64,000 bases of DNA from Calothrix sp. C42_A2020_038 (GTDB taxonomy: Bacteria > Cyanobacteriota > Cyanobacteriia > Cyanobacteriales > Nostocaceae), in NCBI GenBank assembly GCA_015272395.1, contig JACYLQ010000002.1:46150-110149 (forward strand), given 5' to 3'. Made by a program: the position numbers and the translations under genes. Positions within the stretch are counted from its first letter, which is position 1; each line of letters begins with the position of its first letter. A model generated the notes under the pieces. It was given only the letters and a program-made list of their open reading frames with translations. It did not search any database and was not told the origin of the DNA. Shown piece after piece: positions 37,967 through 45,544 of the stretch.

Positions 37967-39004
37967 CTATGTATCAAGTGAATTCTCTGGAAGTTGACTC
38001 ACACGGAAAATCTTACTGAATAAATCGAAGATTTTTTGCATTTTTCGACCACGTGCATGTTTATAAAGTGTAAACTCTGGCAGGAATATCCGCATTAAAT
38101 AAGCTAGTATAAAACCAAACTTGTTATTTACTTTGAACACTCCGTCAAATAGTGCAACTGGATAGTTTACGATTTGTGCTAGTCTAAAATAGTTTTTTCG
38201 ATCTTGCTCAATTAATGTTTGTTCCAGCCAGTATTTTACCGCTGGTTCAGATAATTTCTGAAATTGAATATTCTTACGGCTTTCGATTTCGTAAAATAAC
38301 ACATAATCATTCTTCATATATTCCCAATTGCTGCTCATATTTGTTTCGTGCTTCGTGTAATAGGCGCCAACAATTGGTGTATATATAAAATTCACACCCG
38401 ATGCTAGTAAATCTAATGCAAAATCTCTATCCTGTAAAGCTTTTAAACTATTATTAAATTTTTTAGATAATAACTCTCTTCTAATCAACATGCACTGCTG
38501 CAACAGTGGGAATGGTGACTTGGCAAGAAAATCTGGTAAAAGTAAACGCTGTATTAACTGGTCACGAGTTAGTGAACCAATGATATTCGGTTCACGACGC
38601 AGAATATTTTGGTCGTTATCAAGAAATACACGTTCATAATCACAGTAAAGTATTATATTTGAACTTTGATTTTCTAACCCTTCTACATGACTCAACTGAA
38701 AGCGGGTTTTGTCTTCATGAATCCAATCATCTGGGTCTAAACATTGTATCCATTCTCCATGTGCTTTCTCAATCCCAAAGTTGCGCGCGGAAGATAAACC
38801 ACCATTTTCTTTGTAAAAATACTTTACTCGTGAATCAAGAGTTATTAATTTTTCCGCAATTTCACGAGTATTATCTTTAGAACCATCATCAATGAGAATG
38901 CACTCTAAATTAGTATAAGTTTGTGCTAAAATGCTTTGAACGCACTTTTCTATATAGTTAGCTCGGTTATAACAAGGTAAAATTATTGAAACCAAAGGAT
39001 TCAT
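37967..39004 (-). CDS. Glycosyltransferase family 2
   Basis: A GT2 enzyme with MNPLVSIILPCYNRANYIEKCVQSI, the nucleotide site ECILIDDGSKDNTREIAEKL, the metal site GEWIQCLDPDDWIHEDK and a KSPFPLLQQCMLIRRELLSK block typical of GT2 acceptor lobes. The track begins at a TTG six codons earlier; I choose ATG 39004. No membrane helices. It is the first glycosyltransferase of the reverse block (promoter side), with only 16 bp to the next gene. Sugar unknown. Confidence 0.88.
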   Translation of the reverse strand: MNPLVSIILPCYNRANYIEKCVQSILAQTYTNLECILIDDGSKDNTREIAEKLITLDSRVKYFYKENGGLSSARNFGIEKAHGEWIQCLDPDDWIHEDKTRFQLSHVEGLENQSSNIILYCDYERVFLDNDQNILRREPNIIGSLTRDQLIQRLLLPDFLAKSPFPLLQQCMLIRRELLSKKFNNSLKALQDRDFALDLLASGVNFIYTPIVGAYYTKHETNMSSNWEYMKNDYVLFYEIESRKNIQFQKLSEPAVKYWLEQTLIEQDRKNYFRLAQIVNYPVALFDGVFKVNNKFGFILAYLMRIFLPEFTLYKHARGRKMQKIFDLFSKIFRVSQLPENSLDT

Positions 39005-39125
39005 AGCTGAACTAGTCCTCAATCATCAATAGTTATTTATACACCAAAAATTTAACTTACCCGAACCTCATTCCCTACCGGAAATTTACTTATAAACACG
39101 AAATACTCGATACCACATTTTGAAA

Positions 39126-39153
39126 CTCCCGACAACTGATACGAAGTCGGGAA
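39126..39153. terminator. Weaker member of the ATTCCCGACTT hairpin family
   Basis: TCCCGAC (39127-39133) and GTCGGGA (39146-39152) form a 7-bp stem with a 12-base loop. It lies between the small gene at 39242 and the GT2 gene. No T-run on either side, so its activity is uncertain. Confidence 0.5.
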
Positions 39154-39241
39154 TCTGTTATGCTGCTATGAGCGTCTATCTTTTGATAGGTTTTTTTTAA
39201 AAAATATCTTATTATACTTAGATAAAATGACATTTTTTAAT

Positions 39242-39469
39242 CTACCAATCAACCAACTTTAATTCGCCTTCCAAGATTTGGTCGAGTACACGATTAACCT
39301 GGCGCCGGACATTATCACTTGTATCGCTGTCACCTAGAATGATCGCTGTTAGTAAACTATGGTCTTTACGGCTATATTTTTTGGAAAAGATAATTTTATC
39401 TGCAAGTTTTTTGACGTTGACTTCTGACGTTGTATTGGTAGGTTTAGCAACTGAAAGTTTGTGAAGCAT
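39242..39469 (-). CDS. Small conserved hypothetical protein
   Basis: A 75-residue protein without membrane segments. MLHKLSVAKPTNTTSEVNVKKLADKIIFSKKYSRKDHSLLTAIILGDSDTSDNVRRQVNRVLDQILEGELKLVDW reads as a compact, charged helical protein, and its composition and stop-free frame look genuine. An AGGA ribosome site lies six bases upstream of the ATG. I do not recognise a family beyond a general resemblance to short cyanobacterial conserved proteins. It is isolated, with 500 bp of non-coding DNA upstream. Confidence 0.65.
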   Translation of the reverse strand: MLHKLSVAKPTNTTSEVNVKKLADKIIFSKKYSRKDHSLLTAIILGDSDTSDNVRRQVNRVLDQILEGELKLVDW

Positions 39470-40003
39470 AGTTATCCTGATACACCTTGTAAAAAAAACA
39501 GTAAAATTTGCCCAGCTTTATACAAAAAGCTTGCGTAGGAAGTTTTATTAAAGCCCATGCTATAAGCAAACTTTATCAAAATTGAGCGCTTATGCCTTAC
39601 AATACCTTTGCGGTATCTTTACAACATAAACGAATAAAATAAATTTAACTTTATCTTCACAATACTCCCCAGAGAATTTTTACTGATATATGAAACTTTC
39701 TTACCTTGTCTGACCCAAAAAAGAGGTGTAATTACGGTTGTATTTTCTGAAATGATGTGGATTAGTGATTGTTGAAATACAAATCAATCAAATTTATCTT
39801 AACTATTACAGGTATAGGTACTAGTAAGAGTATAAGAAAATATACTCATAGTTTAATATTTGTAGATGTAAGCTAACCCCCGGTTGAAATGCGGGGGCTT
39901 TCGCCTCCACGCACAGCGCACGGGTTTACAGGGTTTCAATATTTATCCAACCTGCCAAAACTTATGACATAGAATGATAGTCAGTGCCAGAGGAGTAGAT
40001 AAT
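39470..40003. other. Intergenic region upstream of gloB
   Basis: Divergent spacer of 534 bp. The only structured element is a hairpin at 39877-39897 (CCCCCG/CGGGGG, loop of nine) followed by CTTTCGCC. This is like a terminator or the end of a decayed IS200/IS605-type element. No gene is supported here. Confidence 0.5.
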
Positions 40004-40816
40004 ATGCAGATAGTTCGCATACCAGTGTTATCTGATAACTACGTTTTCCTGCTCTTGGACAGCAGGCATAAAATTGCCGCAGTAGTTGACCCAGCAGTAG
40101 CACAACCAGTTTTAGAAAAACTTCATGAGTTAGATGTTGAGTTAGTAGCGATCTTCAATACACACCATCATCATGACCATGTGGGAGGTAATCGCGAATT
40201 AATTGAGGAGTACCCCAAAGTGACTGTTTATGGTGGAGAATTAGACAAAGGACGTATCCCTGGACAAAAAGTATTTCTCCATGAAGGTTCACAAGTTCAA
40301 TTTGGTGAACGAACAGCTACTGTTTTCTTTGTTCCTGGTCACACACGTGCGCACATCGCTTATTATTTCCCACCTGCTACTCCTGGAGAAACTGGTGAAT
40401 TATTCTGTGGTGATACACTCTTTGCAGGTGGTTGCGGGCGCCTATTTGAAGGTACACCCGCGCAAATGGTAGACTCTCTGGGTAAAATACGGGCACTACC
40501 CGATAACACCCGCGTCTGGTGTGCCCATGAATACACACTTAAAAATCTTCAATTTGCTCTTAGTGTTGACAGTAACAACGAGGACTTACAACAGAGGTAT
40601 ACAAAAGTACAGGCGTGCCGTAATCAAGGAGAAGCCACAGTTCCTTCACTATTAGGTGTAGAAAAACGCACCAACCCATTTTTACGATGGGATGCACCCG
40701 CATTACAAACTACTGTGAAAAGTAGCGAACCAGTGCAAACGTTCGCTAGATTGCGTGAAATGAAAGATTTGGCAGGTTCGTTGAACAAAAATGTTGAGCG
40801 CAGTCCCTACCTATAA
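40004..40816 (+). CDS. gloB: Hydroxyacylglutathione hydrolase (glyoxalase II)
   Basis: Hydrolyses S-lactoylglutathione to lactate and glutathione, detoxifying methylglyoxal in the cytosol. The metallo-beta-lactamase fold begins [17 protein letters not shown], the characteristic GloB start, and has the zinc motif [11 protein letters not shown], then [16 protein letters not shown] and [34 protein letters not shown] is the conserved C-terminal substrate region, followed by TNPFLRWD. I choose ATG 40004, eight bases after GAGGAG, over the track start ten codons upstream. 270 residues, close to the family norm. Confidence 0.95.
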   Translation: MQIVRIPVLSDNYVFLLLDSRHKIAAVVDPAVAQPVLEKLHELDVELVAIFNTHHHHDHVGGNRELIEEYPKVTVYGGELDKGRIPGQKVFLHEGSQVQFGERTATVFFVPGHTRAHIAYYFPPATPGETGELFCGDTLFAGGCGRLFEGTPAQMVDSLGKIRALPDNTRVWCAHEYTLKNLQFALSVDSNNEDLQQRYTKVQACRNQGEATVPSLLGVEKRTNPFLRWDAPALQTTVKSSEPVQTFARLREMKDLAGSLNKNVERSPYL

Positions 40817-40867
40817 CAAAGTTTAGGTAGGGTTAGCGAAACCAGTATAAAAATGCATAGCAACGAT

Positions 40868-41180
40868 TTACTGTGGTTTCTCTTGGTTTTGCACATATTT
40901 TATAAGTTGATCTAGAGGAGCTTGTGCGCCAAAACTAATTAACGCATAAGAACCAGACCAGAACTGAGGTTTTTCTGTCCAATAGAAGTTTTTTAAATGT
41001 TGAGAAAATTCGGACCGTAATTTCCTAGAAGTTACGGTTTTTATATTATTTACTAATTTAGATAAATCAATACTAGGATGAGTCTCAATCAACAAATGTA
41101 CATGATCTGACTCTCCTCCAAATTCAATCAACTCACATTCCCACTTAAACAACAGTTCAAGTGTTACGATGCTTTGATTA
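40868..41180 (-). pseudogene. Truncated IS200/IS605 transposase TnpA
   Basis: The reverse-strand frame reads VTLELLFKWECELIEFGGESDHVHLLIETHPSIDLSKLVNNIKTVTSRKLRSEF... and then LISFGAQAPLDQLIKYVQNQ. This retains the HUH histidine pair (DHVH) and the catalytic tyrosine (KYVQNQ) of a Y1 transposase. The first 35-40 residues of the family are missing: the frame meets the end of the GT8 coding sequence and a stop a few codons further on. No matching tnpB or clear ends are present, so it is a non-autonomous remnant, different from the intact TnpA at 50515. Confidence 0.8.
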
Positions 41181-42117
41181 AAGATTTAATCTGCTGTTTA
41201 AACGAACCGTACATATTTTGGAACACAGCCATCTGTTTTTGGCGCCGCTTTTTCGCAGCTTGTTCTGTATACCATTTCGACCAGATCGAGTTATCGAGGT
41301 ATTGATAGAATAATTCCTTTTGAGGGTGGCTACAGTTGTCGTGCCAAGGTTTCTCGCGCGTTGAGTAATGAATAATATATGGATTATTGAGTAAGTTATA
41401 GTACTCTTGCTGGCTAAATGGACTTTCTTGCCATGAGCCAAACCGAAATAGATATGGCATTTGGTTCCAACGTGGATCTATTTCTCCCCATTTCCCAGCC
41501 AAAATTGCGTTTAACCCGTCTTGGTCAAACCAGCGCACATACTGTTTATAGTCGTTTAGGTATTTAATTACTGCTAGACTTGTATTATCTTGGCGCCATT
41601 TTTTGAGATTAAATACTAGTACTCCTGAATTAAAATATTTACAGTCAGCAGGAATACCTAGTTCTTGATAGTTTACTAAACCACGTGGCGAAGAAACTAG
41701 CGGGGCGCCCATATCTTGGACTGCCAATAAATATTTGTCTCCAATTTCAGTGTGCCACAGTGTCTCGATATCGCTACGAACAATAACGTCACTATCGATA
41801 TAAATTGCTTTTTCAATATCACTGGGTAGCAATGCTGGAATTAGCAGTCGATAATATGCAGCTATTGTCACAGTAGATGAAATTTGCATGTTTTTGAACT
41901 GTGACCGTCGGGCTTTTATCCAGGTGATTTTGACTTGTTCGGATTTAAGATTCTGAATAATCCGTGTTTTGTTTACAGGACTAATTCCGCCATCAATTAC
42001 ATACAAAGATAAATTCTGTGGATTTTTCATGTTTGCAACAACCGAGCAAGTTGTTGCTGCCAACGGCATTGAGTAGTTATCATCCGCAGCGCATACCAAT
42101 ACTATAGAGTTATGCAT
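41164..42117 (-). CDS. Glycosyltransferase family 8
   Basis: A GT8 retaining enzyme, 317 residues. The opening IVLVCAADDNYSMPLAATTCSVVANM is the family start; YRLLIPALLPSDIEKAIYIDSDVIVRSDIETLW carries the DxD metal site; KYFNSGVLVFNLKKWRQ the FNSG block; WFDQDGLNAIL the next, and IIHYSTREKPWHDN the H-Y-(S/T)-x-x-x-K-PW nucleotide/acceptor site. Soluble. It is separate from the main cluster but probably functions in the same or a similar glycan. The tnpA remnant abuts its 3' end. Confidence 0.92.
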   Translation of the reverse strand: MHNSIVLVCAADDNYSMPLAATTCSVVANMKNPQNLSLYVIDGGISPVNKTRIIQNLKSEQVKITWIKARRSQFKNMQISSTVTIAAYYRLLIPALLPSDIEKAIYIDSDVIVRSDIETLWHTEIGDKYLLAVQDMGAPLVSSPRGLVNYQELGIPADCKYFNSGVLVFNLKKWRQDNTSLAVIKYLNDYKQYVRWFDQDGLNAILAGKWGEIDPRWNQMPYLFRFGSWQESPFSQQEYYNLLNNPYIIHYSTREKPWHDNCSHPQKELFYQYLDNSIWSKWYTEQAAKKRRQKQMAVFQNMYGSFKQQIKSLIKAS

Positions 42118-42482
42118 AGATTTTTAAATCTTGAAATTTTAGCTAATTTAATTTATACACTGTTAGGATAAACGCAAAAATCGCGCGATATCATGGGATA
42201 AATACGTAAAATAAATCAAAAATAATACTAGTATTTGTATTCAAATGACATTCTAATTTTGCTGTTGCTGATTTAATCTATGAAAAACCCTTGTAAAGAC
42301 GTAGTATTGTTACGTCTCTAACTATACAAAAGTAAAAAGTTGAATTAGTAGTTGCACAAGAAGTTAGAACGTACCCAACCGCGCATATTGCCATTTCCAA
42401 AGTTTGCATGGAGTAGCTTCAGCCATTCCATGCATACAATGTTATGATTCAACAAGAGACATAAATTTGGTCAGCGAAAAGG
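42118..42482. other. 365-bp intergenic region
   Basis: Contains the AAAGACGTA/TACGTCTCT hairpin at 42296-42319, a degenerate copy of the GTAGAGACGT family. The track ORF 42404-42694 is a shadow of the GH65 gene. Nothing else. Confidence 0.5.
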
Positions 42483-45395
42483 TTAAGAAGGTTGTAAAAC
42501 TAAACCGCTCAATTTCGCTTGCAAGTCTTGCCAATGTACACCTTCCAAACTGGGTAAAATTACGTTTGCTTTTCCTACCCGTTCTTTGGGTCCAAGACCA
42601 ACAGCTAACATTCCTCCAGCTTGTGCAGCTTCAATACCTGCGGCTGCGTCCTCAACTACAATACATTCACTTGGTGAAAGCCCAAGCTCTTTAGCTGCAA
42701 ATAAAAATAAATCAGGCGCCGGTTTGGGTTGTTGAACGCTGTAGCCATCAGCGATAACGTCTATATATTCGCTAATTCCCAATTTCTCAACTACTGGACG
42801 GGCGTTTTTACTTGCTGAACCAATTGCGATTTTAATACCTGCACTACGTAGTTCTTCAAGCAGATTCAGCGCTCCAGGTAGTAAATCTTTGGGTGCAATG
42901 TTTTCGATGGATTCTACATAGTAACGATTTTTACGTTCCATCATTTCTTGAATTTGGTCTTCAGAATAGTGCCTGTTACCGATTATTTTGAGTAATGATT
43001 CACGCCTAGATACTCCGCGTAACTCTTCGTTCGCTTCACGGTTAAATGGCAATCCTTCTTCATCAGCAAGTTTTTGCCATCCCAAATAATGATACTCAGC
43101 AGTATCAGTTAGCACTCCATCAAGATCAAATATTACACCTTTTATTGTTGAATTGAGATTAGATTGTGATTCCATATTTATACCTTCATTTTTATCTTCT
43201 GCCTTCAAATCAAATTCGTGCCAGTCACCGCGCCAATATATTTTGAACTGTAAGCGTTTCCAAGCTTGAGGTAGGTGTGCTGTGGCGACAGGTCCTTCTT
43301 CAGTTAGCTTGATACCGCCAAAACCAAATACAACAGCTTGCCATACCCCACCTGCACTGGCGCCATGTATACCTTCATGGGCGTTACCTCGTACATCCTC
43401 GATATCAACCATTGCAGCGCGCATAAAATCTTCGTATGCGTCATCAGCAAGTCCTAAATCTGATGCTAAGATTGCGTGAATCGCTGGACCTAGCGAGGAA
43501 CCATAAGTAATATCGGTACGGGGTGCGTAATAATGCCAGTTTTTTTCTAAAACTTCTAGGGAGTAGGGAAACTCCTGTGATTCCCGCATCAAGTAAAGCA
43601 ACATCAATACATCGGGTTGCTTTAGTACCTGACGTTTATTAGCGCCTTCGATACCAAGAATTGACTGCATCGACTTTGTACGCGGTTCGTAGTCAGCAAG
43701 ATTAATATCTTCAAGTTTAAAAAATCCATCCGACTGTTCAATAAGTTTGGTGTTAGGGTCGTATGGAATCACAAGATTCGCTATGATATCTTGCCAACGT
43801 AGGCGCCGACTCAAGGTTATCTGTAATTTTTGTTCGAGTTCTTTGGCCTTGTCGGGATATTTTTCGCGCAACCAATCTTGAGTCGCGATGGCTTTTTCTA
43901 AATTCCACTGTACCATCCGGTTTGTAAAGGCATTATTATTTGCCAACTCATGATATTCATCGGCGCCTATTACACCACGAATTTCGTACTGTTCATATTT
44001 AGTGCTGTACTCAACGCGACTTCCCCAAAATACTGCGGTGTCAAGAATAATCTCCGCACCATAATCACGCATCCAATCATCATCACCAGTGACCAACCAG
44101 TAGTACCACACAGCATAGACCACATCGGCACTAATATGGATTTCACGGTCACGGCACCAGATACGAATATCATCGCCATAAGGGTCATTCGGTGGCAACC
44201 AACGCGGAGTAACTTCATCACCACTATCAGCGCTTTCCCACGAATACATTGCTCCTTTATACCCGTAGTGTATCGCTTTTCGTCGGGCGCCACCAATTGT
44301 ATGGTAACGGTACGAAAGCAAGTTGCGTGCGAGCTTTGGTTGTGTGTATATGAAAAACGGCAGGATAAAAATTTCCGTATCCCAAAATACATGCCCCCGA
44401 TAACCAAATCCCGATAAGGTTTTAGCAGCAATACTTACGCGGTCATCATTTTGAGGCGCCGCAATCATTAATTGGAATATGTTGTAGCGCACGGCAAGCG
44501 CTGCACGAACATCGCCTTCAATTGCAATATCGCTTTTATCCCAAACTTTCTCCCAGGCTGCAGAATGTTCTTTTAACAAAATTGGATATGCTGGTAAATC
44601 AGCTATTTGTTGCTGTGCCGATTCAACAGGGTTTTCTACATCTCTAGAGGTAAAAATTGTGACAAATTTATCAATGGTGACAGCTTGTCCAGAAGTCGCA
44701 TGGAACGAAGTTACTAAAGTTGGGTACCCTGGTGGATTTGTCACTATTACTGAAGCTTCGGCGCCACTAATAGTCATCCCCAAAGCCATACCCAAATTAA
44801 TACGCGAGTTGCGAGTGCGGAGATTTAACCACGCGGTTCGAGAAATTGTACCTTGGTCGATTAACTCCCAGTGATTAAATCCTTGGTTTTCAGGGTATCC
44901 GCTGATACTAGCTTGAACTTCAACTAAACCATCAAAATCAACTGGTTTAACTTGACAGCGCAGTCCCAATATATGTTCTGAAGCCAAACTTGCAAACCGC
45001 TCAAATTGCAGGTCTACAGTTTTTCCTCCTTGAGAACGCCACCGTACAAATCTACTCAATACACCACGTCGTAAATCGAGTTTTCGTTCATAACTGATAA
45101 CTTCACCTCGGTCTAAACGAAAACGCTCACCATCAATAATTATTAATAATGGCAACCAATCTGGACAATTTGCAAGTTCGGTGTAGACAATTGGCACATC
45201 ATCGAATACACCATGAAGTAAAGTCGCTGGTATCGCACGTGAATAACCTTCCTCAAATGTTCCGCGCGTGCCAAGATAACCGTTGCCTATTGTAAAAACA
45301 GTTTCAAGGTGGTGAATTTTATCTGGGTCAAATCGGGTTTCAATTAATGACCATTCAGTATAAATAAAATCTAGTGATAAATTTTTTACATCCAT
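42483..45395 (-). CDS. GH65 alpha-glucoside phosphorylase fused to beta-phosphoglucomutase
   Basis: A 970-residue fusion. Residues about 10-735 are a GH65 phosphorylase of the maltose/trehalose/kojibiose type: HVFWDTEIFILPF and the acid catalyst in RGVIGADEYHELANNNAFTN (Glu480), then the GNAHEGIHGASAGGVWQ region. Residues 750-970 are a HAD-type beta-phosphoglucomutase: VIFDLDGVLTDTAEYHYLGWQ with the nucleophile Asp757, the IGSASKN region and VVEDAAAGIEAAQAGGM. Phosphorolysis would release beta-glucose 1-phosphate, which the second domain converts to glucose 6-phosphate, channelling it to glycolysis. The disaccharide substrate cannot be fixed from sequence. It lies 149 bp downstream of susA on the same strand. 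Confidence 0.95.
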   Translation of the reverse strand: MDVKNLSLDFIYTEWSLIETRFDPDKIHHLETVFTIGNGYLGTRGTFEEGYSRAIPATLLHGVFDDVPIVYTELANCPDWLPLLIIIDGERFRLDRGEVISYERKLDLRRGVLSRFVRWRSQGGKTVDLQFERFASLASEHILGLRCQVKPVDFDGLVEVQASISGYPENQGFNHWELIDQGTISRTAWLNLRTRNSRINLGMALGMTISGAEASVIVTNPPGYPTLVTSFHATSGQAVTIDKFVTIFTSRDVENPVESAQQQIADLPAYPILLKEHSAAWEKVWDKSDIAIEGDVRAALAVRYNIFQLMIAAPQNDDRVSIAAKTLSGFGYRGHVFWDTEIFILPFFIYTQPKLARNLLSYRYHTIGGARRKAIHYGYKGAMYSWESADSGDEVTPRWLPPNDPYGDDIRIWCRDREIHISADVVYAVWYYWLVTGDDDWMRDYGAEIILDTAVFWGSRVEYSTKYEQYEIRGVIGADEYHELANNNAFTNRMVQWNLEKAIATQDWLREKYPDKAKELEQKLQITLSRRLRWQDIIANLVIPYDPNTKLIEQSDGFFKLEDINLADYEPRTKSMQSILGIEGANKRQVLKQPDVLMLLYLMRESQEFPYSLEVLEKNWHYYAPRTDITYGSSLGPAIHAILASDLGLADDAYEDFMRAAMVDIEDVRGNAHEGIHGASAGGVWQAVVFGFGGIKLTEEGPVATAHLPQAWKRLQFKIYWRGDWHEFDLKAEDKNEGINMESQSNLNSTIKGVIFDLDGVLTDTAEYHYLGWQKLADEEGLPFNREANEELRGVSRRESLLKIIGNRHYSEDQIQEMMERKNRYYVESIENIAPKDLLPGALNLLEELRSAGIKIAIGSASKNARPVVEKLGISEYIDVIADGYSVQQPKPAPDLFLFAAKELGLSPSECIVVEDAAAGIEAAQAGGMLAVGLGPKERVGKANVILPSLEGVHWQDLQAKLSGLVLQPS

Positions 45396-45420
45396 CGGCA
45401 GTCTTTCCTTAAATTATTTA

Positions 45421-45537
45421 GGAGTTAGGAGTTAGGAGTTGGGAGGTGCGGAGGCGCGGAGTTGGGAGTTGGGAGTTAGGTTTTGAGGTCAATGATTAGA
45501 AAATTCAACTCAACTCATAACTCATAACTCACTACTC
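45421..45537. repeat. Short tandem heptamer repeats
   Basis: Between the GH65 and susA genes: several copies of GGAGTTA/GGAGTTG (45421-45480), and after a short spacer repeats of AACTCAT and similar (45507-45537), roughly the complementary unit. They resemble the short tandemly repeated heptamers known in heterocystous cyanobacteria. A related patch lies at 57131-57163. Confidence 0.75.
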
Positions 45538-45544
45538 TTTGTCT

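Noticed and set aside
8594-39004. Calling the whole cluster the heterocyst envelope polysaccharide (HEP) island
   Set aside because: Only the ABC exporter resembles HepA, and gene order and regulators known from that island are not evident.
42404-42694. Forward ORF of 96 aa near the GH65 gene
   Set aside because: Most of it is the complement of the beta-phosphoglucomutase coding sequence; Leu-rich shadow frame.
43950-44431. ORFs of 155 and 153 aa inside the GH65 gene
   Set aside because: Both are alternative frames of a clearly coding GH65 domain and have no family features.
45421-45537. Possible CRISPR-like array
   Set aside because: Units are seven bases without spacers; a tandem heptamer, not a CRISPR. 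No cas genes are in the window.
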